64,000 bases of DNA from Christensenella sp. UBA5327 (GTDB lineage: Bacteria; Bacillota; Clostridia; Christensenellales; Aristaeellaceae), in NCBI GenBank assembly GCA_002411105.1, contig DHQX01000034.1, positions 1 to 64,000 of the forward strand, given 5' to 3'. Shown piece by piece: positions 25,375-34,906 of the stretch; position 1 is the stretch's first letter; each line of letters starts with the position of its first letter. A program made the position numbers and the translations under genes. Below the pieces are notes generated by a model. The model was given only the letters and a program-made list of their open reading frames with translations, was not told the DNA's origin and did no database searches.

Positions 25375-25977
25375 ATGAACCGCAGGTATAACACCGCAAA
25401 CCTCACCTACGCGGCGCTTTTGACAGCGCTGGCCATCATCCTCAGCTATTTTCCGGAAATCCCCCTGGCCTTCTTTGCCCCCTGGCTGAAGCTGGACTTT
25501 TCCTTTACGCCGCTGCTTCTGCTGGGATTTTCCATTGGGCCGGGGATGGCCGCCATCGCCATTCTGGTCACCAATGTGGTGCATATCATCGGCGGCACCA
25601 CCGGCGGGATTGGGGAACTGGCCAATATCCTCATCGGCCTTGCCTTTGTGATGCCACCGACGCTGATGTACAGAAAAAACCATACCTGGCGCGGGGCAAT
25701 TGTGGGCATGGTGATTGGCGTGGTGCTGATGATGGCTGCCGGCGTGATTGCCAACCGGTATCTGCTCCTGCCCACCTATTTTGGCCCCGGCTTTGAGCAG
25801 GTGATGGGCGGCATGGGGCTCACGGTGGGCGGCTACCTCTGGGGCGCTGTGCTGCCCTTTAACCTCATCAAAGGCTTGATCAATGCCCTGCTCACCCAGG
25901 TGCTATACAAGCGCCTGTCAAGTATTCTGAAAGAAGCGGAAAAGGACGTTGCGGTTCAGAGCGGAAACAAGGGATAA
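25375..25977 (+). CDS. ribU: Riboflavin transporter, ECF S-component RibU
   Basis: RibU binds riboflavin in the membrane and works with the shared ECF energising module, which is not in this window. The 200-residue protein has six hydrophobic helices and the family features LDFSFTPLLLLGFSIGP, GGIGELANILIG, and the C-terminal PFNLIKGLINA. ATG 25375 has GGGAGG at proper spacing. The FMN riboswitch upstream supports the substrate assignment. The tsaE start lies 29 bases inside its 3' end. Confidence 0.94.
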   Translation: MNRRYNTANLTYAALLTALAIILSYFPEIPLAFFAPWLKLDFSFTPLLLLGFSIGPGMAAIAILVTNVVHIIGGTTGGIGELANILIGLAFVMPPTLMYRKNHTWRGAIVGMVIGVVLMMAAGVIANRYLLLPTYFGPGFEQVMGGMGLTVGGYLWGAVLPFNLIKGLINALLTQVLYKRLSSILKEAEKDVAVQSGNKG

Positions 25978-26419
25978 GACCCAGGCGCTGGGGGAGCGGC
26001 TGGCAAAGCGCCTGCTGCCTGGGGATGTGGTGCTGCTAAGCGGGGAGCTGGGCGCCGGCAAGAGCGAGCTGGCCCGGGGCATCGCCCGGGGCTTGGGAAT
26101 TGCTGGCCCTGTGCCCAGCCCCACCTTTACGCTGCTGAACATCTACGGCACCGGCCGTATCCCCCTGCACCACTTTGACTGGTACCGGGCAGAAGATGCC
26201 GAGGAGCTGGTGGCCTCAGGGCTTGAGGAGTATATCCAGGGGGACTGGATATCGCTCATTGAGTGGCATGAGCGGGCGCCGGGCCTTTGCCCGGCCAGGC
26301 ACCTGCTGATTGAAATTGAGATGACCGGTGATGATGCCCGCCTGATTGCCTTCACCCCCCAAGGGGGCTTCCGGACAATAGACCTTGAGGAGGAAGACCT
26401 TGACGATTCTGGCGCTTGA
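25949..26419 (+). CDS. tsaE: tRNA t6A37 biosynthesis ATPase TsaE
   Basis: TsaE is the small ATPase of the TsaB-TsaD-TsaE complex, which makes the t6A modification at A37 of ANN-reading tRNAs. In 156 residues it shows a Walker A, LSGELGAGKSELARG (about 31-45), followed by SPTFTLLNIY and HFDWYR. The TTG start at 25949 follows AAAAGGACG. It overlaps ribU by 29 bases and tsaB by 20, so translation is coupled. Confidence 0.94.
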   Translation: MRFRAETRDKTQALGERLAKRLLPGDVVLLSGELGAGKSELARGIARGLGIAGPVPSPTFTLLNIYGTGRIPLHHFDWYRAEDAEELVASGLEEYIQGDWISLIEWHERAPGLCPARHLLIEIEMTGDDARLIAFTPQGGFRTIDLEEEDLDDSGA

Positions 26420-27083
26420 TACCTCAGGCCCCGCTTGCTCCGCTGCCATCCTGGACGGCGCTGGGCTGTGCTATGAGGCCCGGGCGGTGAACAAGCTGAC
26501 CCATTCGAGAAATCTTTTGCCCATGGTGGAAGAAGCCCTGGATAAGGGCGGGAAAACCATGGCGGATATCACGCTTGTGGCGGCGGTGGTGGGCCCGGGC
26601 TCCTTCACCGGGGTGCGCATCGGCGTGGCCACCGCCCAGGGGCTTGCCCGGGCGCGGGGCATCCAGTGCCTGCCGGTTAACGCGCTGGAGGCGATGGCAG
26701 GGAGCGTATACGCGCCGGTGCATGTGATCTGCCCCATCCGTGACGCCCGGAGCATGCAGGTGTATGGCGCGGCCTTCAGGGCCGGAAAGCGTCTGATGGA
26801 TGATATGGCGCTGCCTCTGGCTGAGTATCTGGCCTTGGTGGCCCCATTTGAAGGGCCTCTGCTGTTTTTGGGGGATGGCGTGAAGCCTTGCCGGGAGCAG
26901 ATTGAGAAAGCCCTGGGAGCCCGGGCGCAGTTTGCCCCGCCCCACCTGGTGCTGCCAGGCGCCGGTGCGGCAGCCCATCTGGCCAGCCTCCAGCCTGATA
27001 AGGCGGTGCCGCCGGGGGAGCTGAAGCCCCTTTACCTGCGGGCTCCCCAGGCGGAGCGCCTGAGGGCGCAGAAGCATGGCTGA
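26400..27083 (+). CDS. tsaB: tRNA t6A37 biosynthesis scaffold TsaB
   Basis: TsaB is an inactive TsaD paralogue that bridges the t6A complex. The 227-residue protein starts MTILALDTSGPACS and has VGPGSFTGVRIGVATAQGL, the family hallmark. The TTG start at 26400 lies 6 bases after GAGGAGG; the frame's TTG at 26385 contains that Shine-Dalgarno sequence and is rejected. TsaD is encoded separately at 53.9-55.0 kb. Confidence 0.94.
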   Translation: MTILALDTSGPACSAAILDGAGLCYEARAVNKLTHSRNLLPMVEEALDKGGKTMADITLVAAVVGPGSFTGVRIGVATAQGLARARGIQCLPVNALEAMAGSVYAPVHVICPIRDARSMQVYGAAFRAGKRLMDDMALPLAEYLALVAPFEGPLLFLGDGVKPCREQIEKALGARAQFAPPHLVLPGAGAAAHLASLQPDKAVPPGELKPLYLRAPQAERLRAQKHG

Positions 27084-27573
27084 GCCCCTCATCCGCCGCA
27101 TGACCCTGGCTGACGCAGCTGCTGTGGCCCAGGTGGAGGCGGCCTGTTTTGACACCCCCTGGACTCTGCGGGACTTCAAGCAGGAGATGGGGGAAAACCC
27201 TGTCGCCCGTTACCTGGTGGCGGAGGAGGCCGGGCGTATCCTGGGCTTTGCTGGCGCCCATATCATCCTGGAGGAGGGGCACATCACCAACGTGGCGGTG
27301 CTCCCTGGGGCCAGAGGAAAAGGCCTGGGCAGAAAACTGCTCCAGGCCCTTATGCAATATGCCGCCAACCTGGGGGCCAGGTATCTGACGCTGGAAGTGC
27401 GGGAAAGCAATGCCGTTGCCATCTCGCTCTATGCATCCTTTGGCTTTGTCAAGGTATCGGTGCGCAAAAGGTATTACGCGGATTCCGGGGAGGATGCATG
27501 GCTGATGGTCTGTGACCGCCTGCCGCCTGCGGAGCCGGATTTCGAAGAAGCGGAGACGCTGCGTGGAGAATAG
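27076..27573 (+). CDS. rimI: Ribosomal-protein-alanine N-acetyltransferase RimI
   Basis: RimI is a GNAT that acetylates the N-terminal alanine of ribosomal protein S18. The 165 residues include RRMTLADAAAVAQVE at the start, TNVAVLPGARGKGLGRKLL as the acetyl-CoA loop, EVRESNAVAISLYASFGF, and RKRYYADSGEDAWLM, a RimI signature. It overlaps tsaB by 8 bases, a standard tsaB-rimI pair. Its stop directly abuts the stop of the reverse VOC gene. Confidence 0.93.
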   Translation: MAEPLIRRMTLADAAAVAQVEAACFDTPWTLRDFKQEMGENPVARYLVAEEAGRILGFAGAHIILEEGHITNVAVLPGARGKGLGRKLLQALMQYAANLGARYLTLEVRESNAVAISLYASFGFVKVSVRKRYYADSGEDAWLMVCDRLPPAEPDFEEAETLRGE

Positions 27574-27966
27574 TCAGTAGATAGCCTTTAGCTCATCGCT
27601 GTCGAACTGCTGGATCTCAAAATCATAGCCCTCAGGCCCCTTGAACAGGAAGGAACGCATGGCGATGCCCTTGATGCCCTTGATGGGTGTCACCGGGAGA
27701 TTTTTGGCCAGAAGGCGCTGATGCGCCTCCTGGATGTTGCTCACCGTCAGGCTGATGAGGACCCCGCCTTTTGTGTCCACCGGGATGGAGCCTTCCCTGG
27801 CATCCACCGCGCCTAAAAAGGATCGGCCAGCGGCCTGGTAGACGATGGCCCAGCCGGGATCATGCACCACCTTCAGCTCCAGAACCTCGCTGAAAAAAAC
27901 CTTGGCCGCGGGGAAATCATCAAAATAGAGGAAGGTCACCTGGGAAGAGATGTCAAGCAGCGCCAT
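27574..27966 (-). CDS. VOC superfamily (glyoxalase-like) protein
   Basis: The 130-residue protein has the paired beta-alpha-beta-beta-beta motifs of the vicinal-oxygen-chelate fold: FLYFDDFPAAKVFFSEVLEL at the start and FKGPEGYDFEIQQF at the end. Several metal ligands of true glyoxalases are not obvious, so substrate and metal use are unknown. ATG 27966 has AAAGGAG at 6 bases. It follows the methyltransferase gene by 30 bases and is likely co-transcribed with it. Confidence 0.82.
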   Translation of the reverse strand: MALLDISSQVTFLYFDDFPAAKVFFSEVLELKVVHDPGWAIVYQAAGRSFLGAVDAREGSIPVDTKGGVLISLTVSNIQEAHQRLLAKNLPVTPIKGIKGIAMRSFLFKGPEGYDFEIQQFDSDELKAIY

Positions 27967-27996
27967 GGTCATCTCCTTTCTGCCTGCCGGCTGTCC

Positions 27997-29097
27997 TTAG
28001 AAAACCAGAAACTCACATTCCAGCCTGCCGTTGTACAGCCTTCGGCGGCTGTTTGCTTTTCGCCTGATGTGTCGCTCAAAGCTGGGGCTGGCGCTGATGA
28101 CCGCCAGCCGGGCGCCTGGGTGCCGGGCCAGCAGGCCGCCAAAGTCCCCGGCCAGCCGATCCGCCGCCTTCCTGTCCCCAATGCGTTCGCCGTAAGGCGG
28201 GTTGGCGATGAAGAAGGGCTTCTCTACATTCAGCTTGAGCTGGCGCAGATCCGCTTCATAGACCCTCACCTGGTCATGAAGGCCGGCCTGGCGCAGGTGC
28301 TTCCGGCACAGCGCCAGGGCTTCCGGGCTGATGTCGCTGCCGGAGACTGCGGGAATATCCTGCGGCCTGAAAACAGCCCGTGCCTCCTCCCGAATCTGGC
28401 GGCAGGCCTGGCTGTCTGCGCCCGGCCAGCTTTCCATGATGAATGTGCGGTCAAGCCCGCTGGCCCGGTTTGCGGCCAGAAAGGCTGCTTCCATCAGCAA
28501 GGTGCCGGAGCCGCAGCAAGGGTCATGCAGGGGCTGATCCGGCTTCCAGCCGGAAAGGCGCAACATGGCCGCCGCCAGCGTCTCCCGGATGGGGGCCTCC
28601 CCCACATAGGTGCGGAAGCCCCGGCGGTTAAGCGCCTCGCCCGAGGTGTCAAGGGCGATCCGGGCCCTGTCCCGGTGCAGCGTCACAGACACCGGGAACG
28701 CCGGGCCAGTCTCGCGAAACCACGGGGTGTTGTAGCGCTGCTTCATTCGCTCCACCATGGCCTTCTTGGTGATGCTTTGGCAGTCGCTGATGCTCATCAG
28801 TTGGCTTCTGGCGCAGTGCCCGCTGACCGGGAAAGCCGCGTCCGGGGGCAGGTGCTTTTCCCAGGGGATGGCCTTGACAAGCTCAAACAGCGCATCAAAG
28901 GTGGTCACTTCCTCCTCCGCCAGCACCCACATCACCCGGTCCGCACAGGCCAGCCAGAGGTTGGCCTTGAAGGCATCAACCATGCCCCCTGAAAAACGCG
29001 CGCCGCCCGGCTCCGCCTTCGCTTCAAAGCCCAGATTTTGCAGCTCCTGTTTGACCAGGCCCTCAAGCCCAAAGGCCGCTGTTGCAATAAATTCCAT
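27997..29097 (-). CDS. rlmL: THUMP-domain rRNA (guanine-N2-) methyltransferase (RlmL/K-type)
   Basis: The 366-residue protein has an N-terminal THUMP RNA-binding region (about 40-150) and a Rossmann methyltransferase. DPCCGSGTLLMEAAF binds SAM and ANPPYGERIG is the catalytic NPPY motif for N2 of guanine. It corresponds to the N-terminal half of E. coli RlmL (m2G2445 of 23S rRNA), as in most Firmicutes. ATG 29097 has GGAGGG at 5 bases, and a TATAAT lies just upstream. Confidence 0.9.
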   Translation of the reverse strand: MEFIATAAFGLEGLVKQELQNLGFEAKAEPGGARFSGGMVDAFKANLWLACADRVMWVLAEEEVTTFDALFELVKAIPWEKHLPPDAAFPVSGHCARSQLMSISDCQSITKKAMVERMKQRYNTPWFRETGPAFPVSVTLHRDRARIALDTSGEALNRRGFRTYVGEAPIRETLAAAMLRLSGWKPDQPLHDPCCGSGTLLMEAAFLAANRASGLDRTFIMESWPGADSQACRQIREEARAVFRPQDIPAVSGSDISPEALALCRKHLRQAGLHDQVRVYEADLRQLKLNVEKPFFIANPPYGERIGDRKAADRLAGDFGGLLARHPGARLAVISASPSFERHIRRKANSRRRLYNGRLECEFLVF

Positions 29098-29115
29098 GTC
29101 ATCCCTCCGCTGCCC

Positions 29116-29143
29116 ATTATACATGACCCACAGACCCGCGCAA
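29116..29143 (-). promoter_or_regulatory. Promoter of the methyltransferase-VOC operon
   Basis: Reverse-strand TTGCGC (29138-29143) and TATAAT (29116-29121), spacer 16. Confidence 0.7.
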
Positions 29144-29194
29144 CAAGCTGTCTAAATCCCGGTTTTGTGTGTAGAATCAATCCAGGAGGCGAAT

Positions 29195-30367
29195 ATGAGA
29201 AAAGCTGTGTGGATTGTACTGGATTCCGTTGGCGTGGGCGCCCTGCCCGACGCCTATCTATATGGGGACGAAGGGGCCAACACCCTGGGGCACACGGTGC
29301 TGGCGACTGGGCTGCGGCTGCCCAATCTGGAAAAGCTGGGCCTGGGCGCCATCCCCACGGCCAACCTGCCCATGAATGTATATGCCCGGGGGGTGAGCGC
29401 CCGGCTCAATGAGCAATCTCCCGGCAAGGACACCACCACCGGGCACTGGGAGATGGCGGGCGTCAGGCTGGAGCAGGCCTTTCCCACTTTTCCGGAGGGC
29501 TTCCCGGCAGAATTCATCGCCCGGTTTGAGGCGGCCATCGGCACCAAAACCCTCGGCAATTTCCCGGCCTCCGGCACCACCATCATCCAGAACCTGGGGG
29601 AGGAGCATGTGCGCACCGGCTACCCCATCGTCTATACCTCTGCTGACTCGGTGTTCCAGATCGCCGCCCACGAGGAGGTCATCCCGCTGGAACGGCTGTA
29701 TGAGATCTGCCAGATAGCCAGGGATCTGCTCACCGATGAGCTGGCGGTGGGCCGGGTGATCGCCAGGCCTTTTATCGGGAACCCTGATCAGGGCTTTACC
29801 CGCACCGGCAACCGGAAGGATTTCTCCCTGGAGCCGCCAGGCAACACCATCCTGGATGACCTGAAGAAGGCCGGCTATGATGTGATCGGCGTGGGCAAAA
29901 TCGAGGACATCTTCGCCCACCGGGGGCTGACCGAAAGCAACCATGCCGCCGGCAACGCCGCCTGCATCCAGGCCGCGCTTGAATACCTAGACCAGCCCTT
30001 TGACGGCTTGCTGTTTGTCAACCTGGTGGACTTTGACATGCTCCATGGCCACCGCAGGGATCCGGAGGCTTATGCCAAGGCACTTCAGGAGTTTGATGAG
30101 GCGCTACCGCGGTTTCAGGAGGCGCTGGGGAAGGACGACATCCTGATCATCACCGCTGACCACGGCTGTGACCCCACCTTCAGGGGCACCGACCACACCC
30201 GGGAATACGCGCCCCTGCTGGCCTGGCGTCCGGGGCTGTCCGGGCAGAGCCACCTGGGGGATTTGGACACCTTCTCTGACATCGCCGCCACCATCAGCGA
30301 GTTTTTTGGCCTGGAAGCGCGCTATGGCGCTCAATCATTTCTGAGGGATTTGGAGGAATTGGCATGA
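29195..30367 (+). CDS. deoB: Phosphopentomutase
   Basis: DeoB interconverts (deoxy)ribose 1- and 5-phosphate in nucleoside salvage. In 390 residues it has the alkaline-phosphatase-fold metal sites: VLDSVGVGALPDA at the start, GKDTTTGHWEMAG with the phospho-accepting Thr, and ITADHGCDPTFRGTDHTRE near the end. ATG 29195 has AGGAGG at 5 bases. A possible TAGAAT -10 lies at 29172-29177 with a weak -35. It overlaps the phosphorylase gene by ATGA. Confidence 0.96.
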   Translation: MRKAVWIVLDSVGVGALPDAYLYGDEGANTLGHTVLATGLRLPNLEKLGLGAIPTANLPMNVYARGVSARLNEQSPGKDTTTGHWEMAGVRLEQAFPTFPEGFPAEFIARFEAAIGTKTLGNFPASGTTIIQNLGEEHVRTGYPIVYTSADSVFQIAAHEEVIPLERLYEICQIARDLLTDELAVGRVIARPFIGNPDQGFTRTGNRKDFSLEPPGNTILDDLKKAGYDVIGVGKIEDIFAHRGLTESNHAAGNAACIQAALEYLDQPFDGLLFVNLVDFDMLHGHRRDPEAYAKALQEFDEALPRFQEALGKDDILIITADHGCDPTFRGTDHTREYAPLLAWRPGLSGQSHLGDLDTFSDIAATISEFFGLEARYGAQSFLRDLEELA

Positions 30368-31203
30368 TCGATTACAAGGACATCAAACGCGCTGCAAACC
30401 TGGTGCTGCACAGCTGCGGCCCGGCCGAAATCGCGGTGATCCTAGGCAGCGGCCTGGGGGGCTATGAAGAGCGGCTGCTGGATCCGGTGGAGATCGAATA
30501 TGACGAGATCCCCGGCTTTCCCACTTCCACCGTGTCCGGACACGCGGGCAAGTTCATCGTAGGGACGATCCAGGACAAGCGGGTGCTGGTGATGTCCGGC
30601 CGCATCCACAGCTATGAGGGCTACGGCATGGACAAGGTGACCCTGCCCATCCGGGTGATGCGGCTGATGGGGGTGAAGACCCTCATCGTCACCAACGCCG
30701 CCGGCGGGGTCAACACCAGCTTCAAGCCCGGCGATCTGATGCTGATAGAGGATTTTATCAACCTCTCCGGCCGCAACCCCCTCCGGGGTAAAAACCAGGA
30801 CCGCTTTGGCCCGCGGTTTCCTGACATGACCCAGGCCTATGACCTGGAGCTGCGGCAGATCGCCCTTCAGGAGGCGGAAAAGCTGGGCATTGAATTAAAG
30901 CGCGGCGTGTACTGCTGGATGAACGGCCCCACCTATGAGACCCCGGCAGAAATCCGCATGATCCGCACCCTGGGGGCTGATGCAGTGGGCATGTCCACAG
31001 TGCCTGAAACCATCGTGGCCCGCCACTCCGGCATGCGGGTGCTGGGCATTTCCAGCATCACCAACATGGCGGCGGGGGTGCTGGATCAGCCCATCAACCA
31101 TGAGGAGGTGCTGGCTGTTGGCGAAGCGGTCAAGGAGCCCTTCCGCCAGCTGGTGGATGCGGTGATTGACCGGCTGCCGGAAGAGGAGATAGTGGAGATG
31201 TGA
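30364..31203 (+). CDS. punA: Purine nucleoside phosphorylase (trimeric type)
   Basis: The enzyme splits purine nucleosides with phosphate into base and ribose 1-phosphate, which deoB then converts to ribose 5-phosphate. The 279-residue protein has ILGSGLGG at the phosphate site, GRIHSYEGY, TNAAGGVN, and the GPTYETPAEI substrate motif, as in trimeric PNPs. It is translationally coupled to deoB. Confidence 0.95.
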   Translation: MIDYKDIKRAANLVLHSCGPAEIAVILGSGLGGYEERLLDPVEIEYDEIPGFPTSTVSGHAGKFIVGTIQDKRVLVMSGRIHSYEGYGMDKVTLPIRVMRLMGVKTLIVTNAAGGVNTSFKPGDLMLIEDFINLSGRNPLRGKNQDRFGPRFPDMTQAYDLELRQIALQEAEKLGIELKRGVYCWMNGPTYETPAEIRMIRTLGADAVGMSTVPETIVARHSGMRVLGISSITNMAAGVLDQPINHEEVLAVGEAVKEPFRQLVDAVIDRLPEEEIVEM

Positions 31204-31226
31204 TCAATCAACAATAAAATGATCAA

Positions 31227-31254
31227 GGGGATATCGCAGCAATGTGATATCCCC
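31227..31254. terminator. Hairpin between convergent punA and pheT
   Basis: A 9-bp stem (31227-31235 with 31246-31254) with a 10-base loop. The T-rich run follows only on the reverse strand, so it may act mainly on the pheS-pheT message. Confidence 0.5.
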
Positions 31255-31324
31255 TCATCGTTCATCCTCAGGTTGTTTACTTCATGGTGTTATGATTGCG
31301 GCGGGGTTTCATGATGTCCTGGGT

Positions 31325-33739
31325 TTAGTTTCGCACTTCCCCGCCAAGTTTTTTGATTCTTTTGAGGATGCTGTTCATCTTCTCGTCAATCTGCTCAGAT
31401 GTCATGGTGCCCTGGTCAGAACCAAAGCGCACCCGGAACATGACGGACTTTTTGCCCTGGGGGATCTGTTTGCCCCGGTATTCCTCGATGAAATCAATGC
31501 TTTTCACACTGCTTACAAGGCTGTCCCGGATGGCCTGCCAGGGGGTGTCCTCGTCAAGCAGAACCGAGAAATCCTGCTCCACCTGGGGAAAGAGGGGCAG
31601 GCGGTGGTAGGCGTTGCTGCGGGAGGGGAGCGGGCGAATCGCTTCGATGTTCAGCTCAAAGATCACCACGCTGGCACGCTTGATGCCGGCAAGGCGCGCC
31701 GCCTTCAGAGAGATCACGCCCAGGGAGCCGATTGCCTGGTCATTTGACATCACATTCAGCCAGGCCTTGGGGTCTGCCCAGGCGGGCTTTTCAATGTGCG
31801 CAAACTGGAAGGATTCCGCCATCGCATAGCGGGGAAGAGCCTCCAGCACGCCTTTGGCCTCCCGGAAGAGGAGCCGGGCATCCTGTCCAACCAGGGCCGA
31901 GGCCAGGAACCGCCTCTGCAGCGGCAGGGTTTCCGCCGCCTCGCTGGGATGGGTCTCCCCGGGGGCAAACACCTGGGTGCATTCAAATATGCGCAATGCC
32001 TCCATAAACCGCAGGTTGGTGGCCACGCACTCCAGCATCCCGGGCACAAGCGAGGGCCTGAGGGAGGCGGTGTCGGGAGAGGGCGGCGCTGACAGGGACA
32101 GGCAGTCTCCGGGGTTTAAGCCCGCCGCCTCTATGTAATGCCGGTCCACCCAGGGGTAGGTAAACACCTCCTGCATATCGGCGCGGGCGGCCAGATACTC
32201 CCGCATCCGCCGTTCCATCAGCATGTCGGGTTGGTTCACGGCCCTCTTGAGGGTGACCGCAGGTGGGATGAACTGGAAGCGGTTGTAGCCGATCATCCGG
32301 GCGATCTCCTCCAGCACGTCATCCTTCTGGGATACGTCTCCGGTGGCGCGCCAGGAGGGCACGGTGACCAGCAGATCCCCGGCCTCGCATGCCAGCTCAA
32401 AACCCAGGGGGCTGAGGATGGCGGCCGCCTCATCAGCTGACAGCTGGCGCCCCAGCCGGGTGATCAGCCAGGAAAGCCCCACCCGGATCACCGGGCGCTT
32501 GGTTTGCGCGGGGTAGGTGTCGGTGAAGGCGCTCAGGCGGGCCTGGGGGAAGAGCTCTTTGATGAGCTGGTCCGCCACCGCCATGGCGGCGTCCACCCGT
32601 TGGGTGTCCAGCCCTTTTTCATTGCGGATGGCGGATTCCGTTCGGATCTGATGGCGGCTGGCGCTGTGGCGCACGCCGATGGGCTCAAAGTTGGCGATTT
32701 CCAGGATCATCTGGGTGGTGGCGGGCAGGATGGAATCCTTCTCGCCCCCCATGATGCCGCCCAGAGCGATGGGCTCGGCGGCGTCGCAGATCAAAAGGTC
32801 CTGGGGTGTCAGTTTTAAAGGGTGACCGTCCAGCAGGGTAAGCGTCTCGCCCTGCCTCGCGTTTCTCACGATGATCTCACCCTGGACGTTTTCCTTGTCA
32901 AAGCCGTGGGTGGGCTGGCCTACGGACAGCATCACGTAGTTGGTCAGGTCCACCAGGCTGTTGATGGGCCTGACATCGGTTTTCCAAAGCGCCAGCTGAA
33001 GCCACCAGGGGGAGGGGGCGCTGCTGAGGCCTTCATACACCAGCCCTGCATAGCGCCTGCAGCGCTCCGGGTTTTCAATGCTGACCGGATAGGCCGGCAG
33101 CCCTTCGGGCTTTTCAAATTGGGGGAGCGGCTTTAACGCGCTTCCGTAGATGGCGGACAATTCCCGGGCGATGCCGTAATGGCCCCAGAGATCAGGGCGG
33201 TTGGTGAGGGATTTGTTGTCAATCTCCAGGATCATGTCCTCCAGCTGCAACACCTCACCCAGGGGGGCACCCGGCTGGCTCTGGAACGCCGCCAGGTCCA
33301 TCACGCCATGGTCATCGCCTGAGGGAAAGAGCCCGTCCAGCTCCAGCTCTGCCGCGGCACAGATCATGCCCTCGCTTTTCACACCGCGCAATTTGGTCAC
33401 CTTGATGGCAACCGGCTCGCCCTCCCCGTGCCAGCGCACCTGTGCGCCCGGCAGGGCCACAGCGCAGCGCATGCCCACATAGATATTGGAGCCGCCGCAC
33501 ACGATGGTGGCGGGGGCTTCCTGGCCCACATCCACAGCGCAGACCTTTAGCATATCTGCCTGGGGATGGTCGGCGATATCGGTGATGACGCCCAGCACAC
33601 AGCCTTTCAGCGCGTCTGCCGGGTTCACCACCCCTTCCACCTCCACCGTGCGCATGGTCAGGTCATAGGAGAGCTGCTCCATGGTCAGGCCTTCCGGCAG
33701 ATCCACATATTGTTTGATCCAGTTTAATGATACTTTCAT
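31325..33739 (-). CDS. pheT: Phenylalanine-tRNA ligase beta subunit
   Basis: The 804-residue subunit is of normal length for the bacterial alpha2-beta2 enzyme. It has an N-terminal EMAP-like tRNA-binding domain (about 40-150), the B3/B4 editing domain (about 210-380), B5 (about 400-475), and a C-terminal anticodon-binding FDX-ACB domain (about 710-804). AGGAGGGGAGAAGG precedes the ATG, 15 bases after the pheS stop. Confidence 0.97.
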   Translation of the reverse strand: MKVSLNWIKQYVDLPEGLTMEQLSYDLTMRTVEVEGVVNPADALKGCVLGVITDIADHPQADMLKVCAVDVGQEAPATIVCGGSNIYVGMRCAVALPGAQVRWHGEGEPVAIKVTKLRGVKSEGMICAAAELELDGLFPSGDDHGVMDLAAFQSQPGAPLGEVLQLEDMILEIDNKSLTNRPDLWGHYGIARELSAIYGSALKPLPQFEKPEGLPAYPVSIENPERCRRYAGLVYEGLSSAPSPWWLQLALWKTDVRPINSLVDLTNYVMLSVGQPTHGFDKENVQGEIIVRNARQGETLTLLDGHPLKLTPQDLLICDAAEPIALGGIMGGEKDSILPATTQMILEIANFEPIGVRHSASRHQIRTESAIRNEKGLDTQRVDAAMAVADQLIKELFPQARLSAFTDTYPAQTKRPVIRVGLSWLITRLGRQLSADEAAAILSPLGFELACEAGDLLVTVPSWRATGDVSQKDDVLEEIARMIGYNRFQFIPPAVTLKRAVNQPDMLMERRMREYLAARADMQEVFTYPWVDRHYIEAAGLNPGDCLSLSAPPSPDTASLRPSLVPGMLECVATNLRFMEALRIFECTQVFAPGETHPSEAAETLPLQRRFLASALVGQDARLLFREAKGVLEALPRYAMAESFQFAHIEKPAWADPKAWLNVMSNDQAIGSLGVISLKAARLAGIKRASVVIFELNIEAIRPLPSRSNAYHRLPLFPQVEQDFSVLLDEDTPWQAIRDSLVSSVKSIDFIEEYRGKQIPQGKKSVMFRVRFGSDQGTMTSEQIDEKMNSILKRIKKLGGEVRN

Positions 33740-33754
33740 GGCCTTCTCCCCTCC

Positions 33755-34792
33755 TTACCTGAACTGGCTTAAAAACCTGAGGTCTGCGCTGTGGAACAGC
33801 CTCACATCGTCCACCCCATAGCGCATCATCACCAGGCGGTCAAGGCCGATGTTGATATAAAACCCGCTCCAGATATCCGGGTCAAGGCCGGCTGCCCGCA
33901 GCACATTTGGGTGAGGTGTGCCGCCGGGCATCACCTCGATCCAGCCCACCTGCTTGCACACCTTGCAGCCGCTTCCGCCGCAGACCAGGCACTTCATGTC
34001 AATCTCAAAGCCAGGCTCCACGAAGGGGAAAAAGCCGGCGCGCATGCGGGTGTCCACCTTGCGGCCAAAAACCTTCTCCAGGATGGTGCTGACCAGCAGC
34101 TGCCCGGAGGCAAAGGAAAAATCCTTCTCCACGATCAGCGCCTCATACTGGAAGAAGGCGCGCTCATGCCGGGCATCGGTGTTCTCATTGCGGTAGACCC
34201 GGCCGGGATAGACAAAGCGGGCGGGGGCGCCAAACTGCATGAGATAGCGCACGCTGGCGCCGGTGAGGTGGGGCCTTAAGCACAGGCGCTGGGCGCCGGT
34301 CTTTCCTTCAGAGCCCTTGAGCCAATAGGTGTCCATGGTGTCCCTGGCGGGGTGATCGGGGGGGAAGTTGAGGTTGTCAAAAGCATATTTTTCGCTTGTG
34401 ATCTCCCCCTCGGCGAACACCTCGAAGCCCAGGGAGAGGAAGGCGTCATTCAGGTCATAGGACATCTGGGTGATGGGGTGCAACCCTCCTGAGACTGGGG
34501 GGATGCCGGGCAAGGTGAGGTCGATCTCCCCCTGGATGGCGGAGCCCTCATCCACCAGCGCCTCCTCCCGGGCGGTGATGGCCTGGGTGATGGCGTCCTT
34601 GATCTCATTGGCGAGCATGCCGGTCTGCCGGCGTTCTTCCGGCTCAAGCTTGCCCAATTCCTTTAAAATCAGGGTCAATTCGCCCTTTTTGCCCAGATAC
34701 TGGTGGCGGATTTGCAGTAGCTCATCAGCGTTCCCCGCCCCCTGTGCTGCGGCAAGCGCCGCTTCTTTCATGGCCTCCAACCGTTCCCGCAT
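33755..34792 (-). CDS. pheS: Phenylalanine-tRNA ligase alpha subunit
   Basis: The 345-residue catalytic subunit charges tRNA-Phe. It has an N-terminal coiled coil (about 1-85) and class II motifs, including HPITQMSYDLNDAFLSLGFE, RVYRNENTDARHERAFFQ (motif 2) and GLDRLVMMRYGVDDVR (motif 3). ATG 34792 is chosen because GGAGG lies 6 bases upstream; another ATG immediately before it is too close. The untranslated leader is only about 35 bases, so there is no room for a T-box. Confidence 0.96.
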   Translation of the reverse strand: MRERLEAMKEAALAAAQGAGNADELLQIRHQYLGKKGELTLILKELGKLEPEERRQTGMLANEIKDAITQAITAREEALVDEGSAIQGEIDLTLPGIPPVSGGLHPITQMSYDLNDAFLSLGFEVFAEGEITSEKYAFDNLNFPPDHPARDTMDTYWLKGSEGKTGAQRLCLRPHLTGASVRYLMQFGAPARFVYPGRVYRNENTDARHERAFFQYEALIVEKDFSFASGQLLVSTILEKVFGRKVDTRMRAGFFPFVEPGFEIDMKCLVCGGSGCKVCKQVGWIEVMPGGTPHPNVLRAAGLDPDIWSGFYINIGLDRLVMMRYGVDDVRLFHSADLRFLSQFR

Positions 34793-34830
34793 CATAAACC
34801 TCCAGATACCCACAAATTTGCGTATGAATG

Positions 34831-34859
34831 ATGCTAACACCCTTGAATCCATTCGTCAA
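34831..34859 (-). promoter_or_regulatory. Promoter of pheS-pheT
   Basis: Reverse-strand TTGACG (34854-34859) and TAGCAT (34831-34836), spacer 17. Confidence 0.75.
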
Positions 34860-34877
34860 TTCCCTGCCCGGGCTTCC

Positions 34878-34906
34878 TTGCATAATGCGCCGAAACATGC
34901 TATTTT
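34878..34906 (+). promoter_or_regulatory. Promoter of the rbgA block
   Basis: TTGCAT (34878-34883) and TATTTT (34901-34906), spacer 17, about 25 bases before ATG. The -10 is imperfect. Confidence 0.5.
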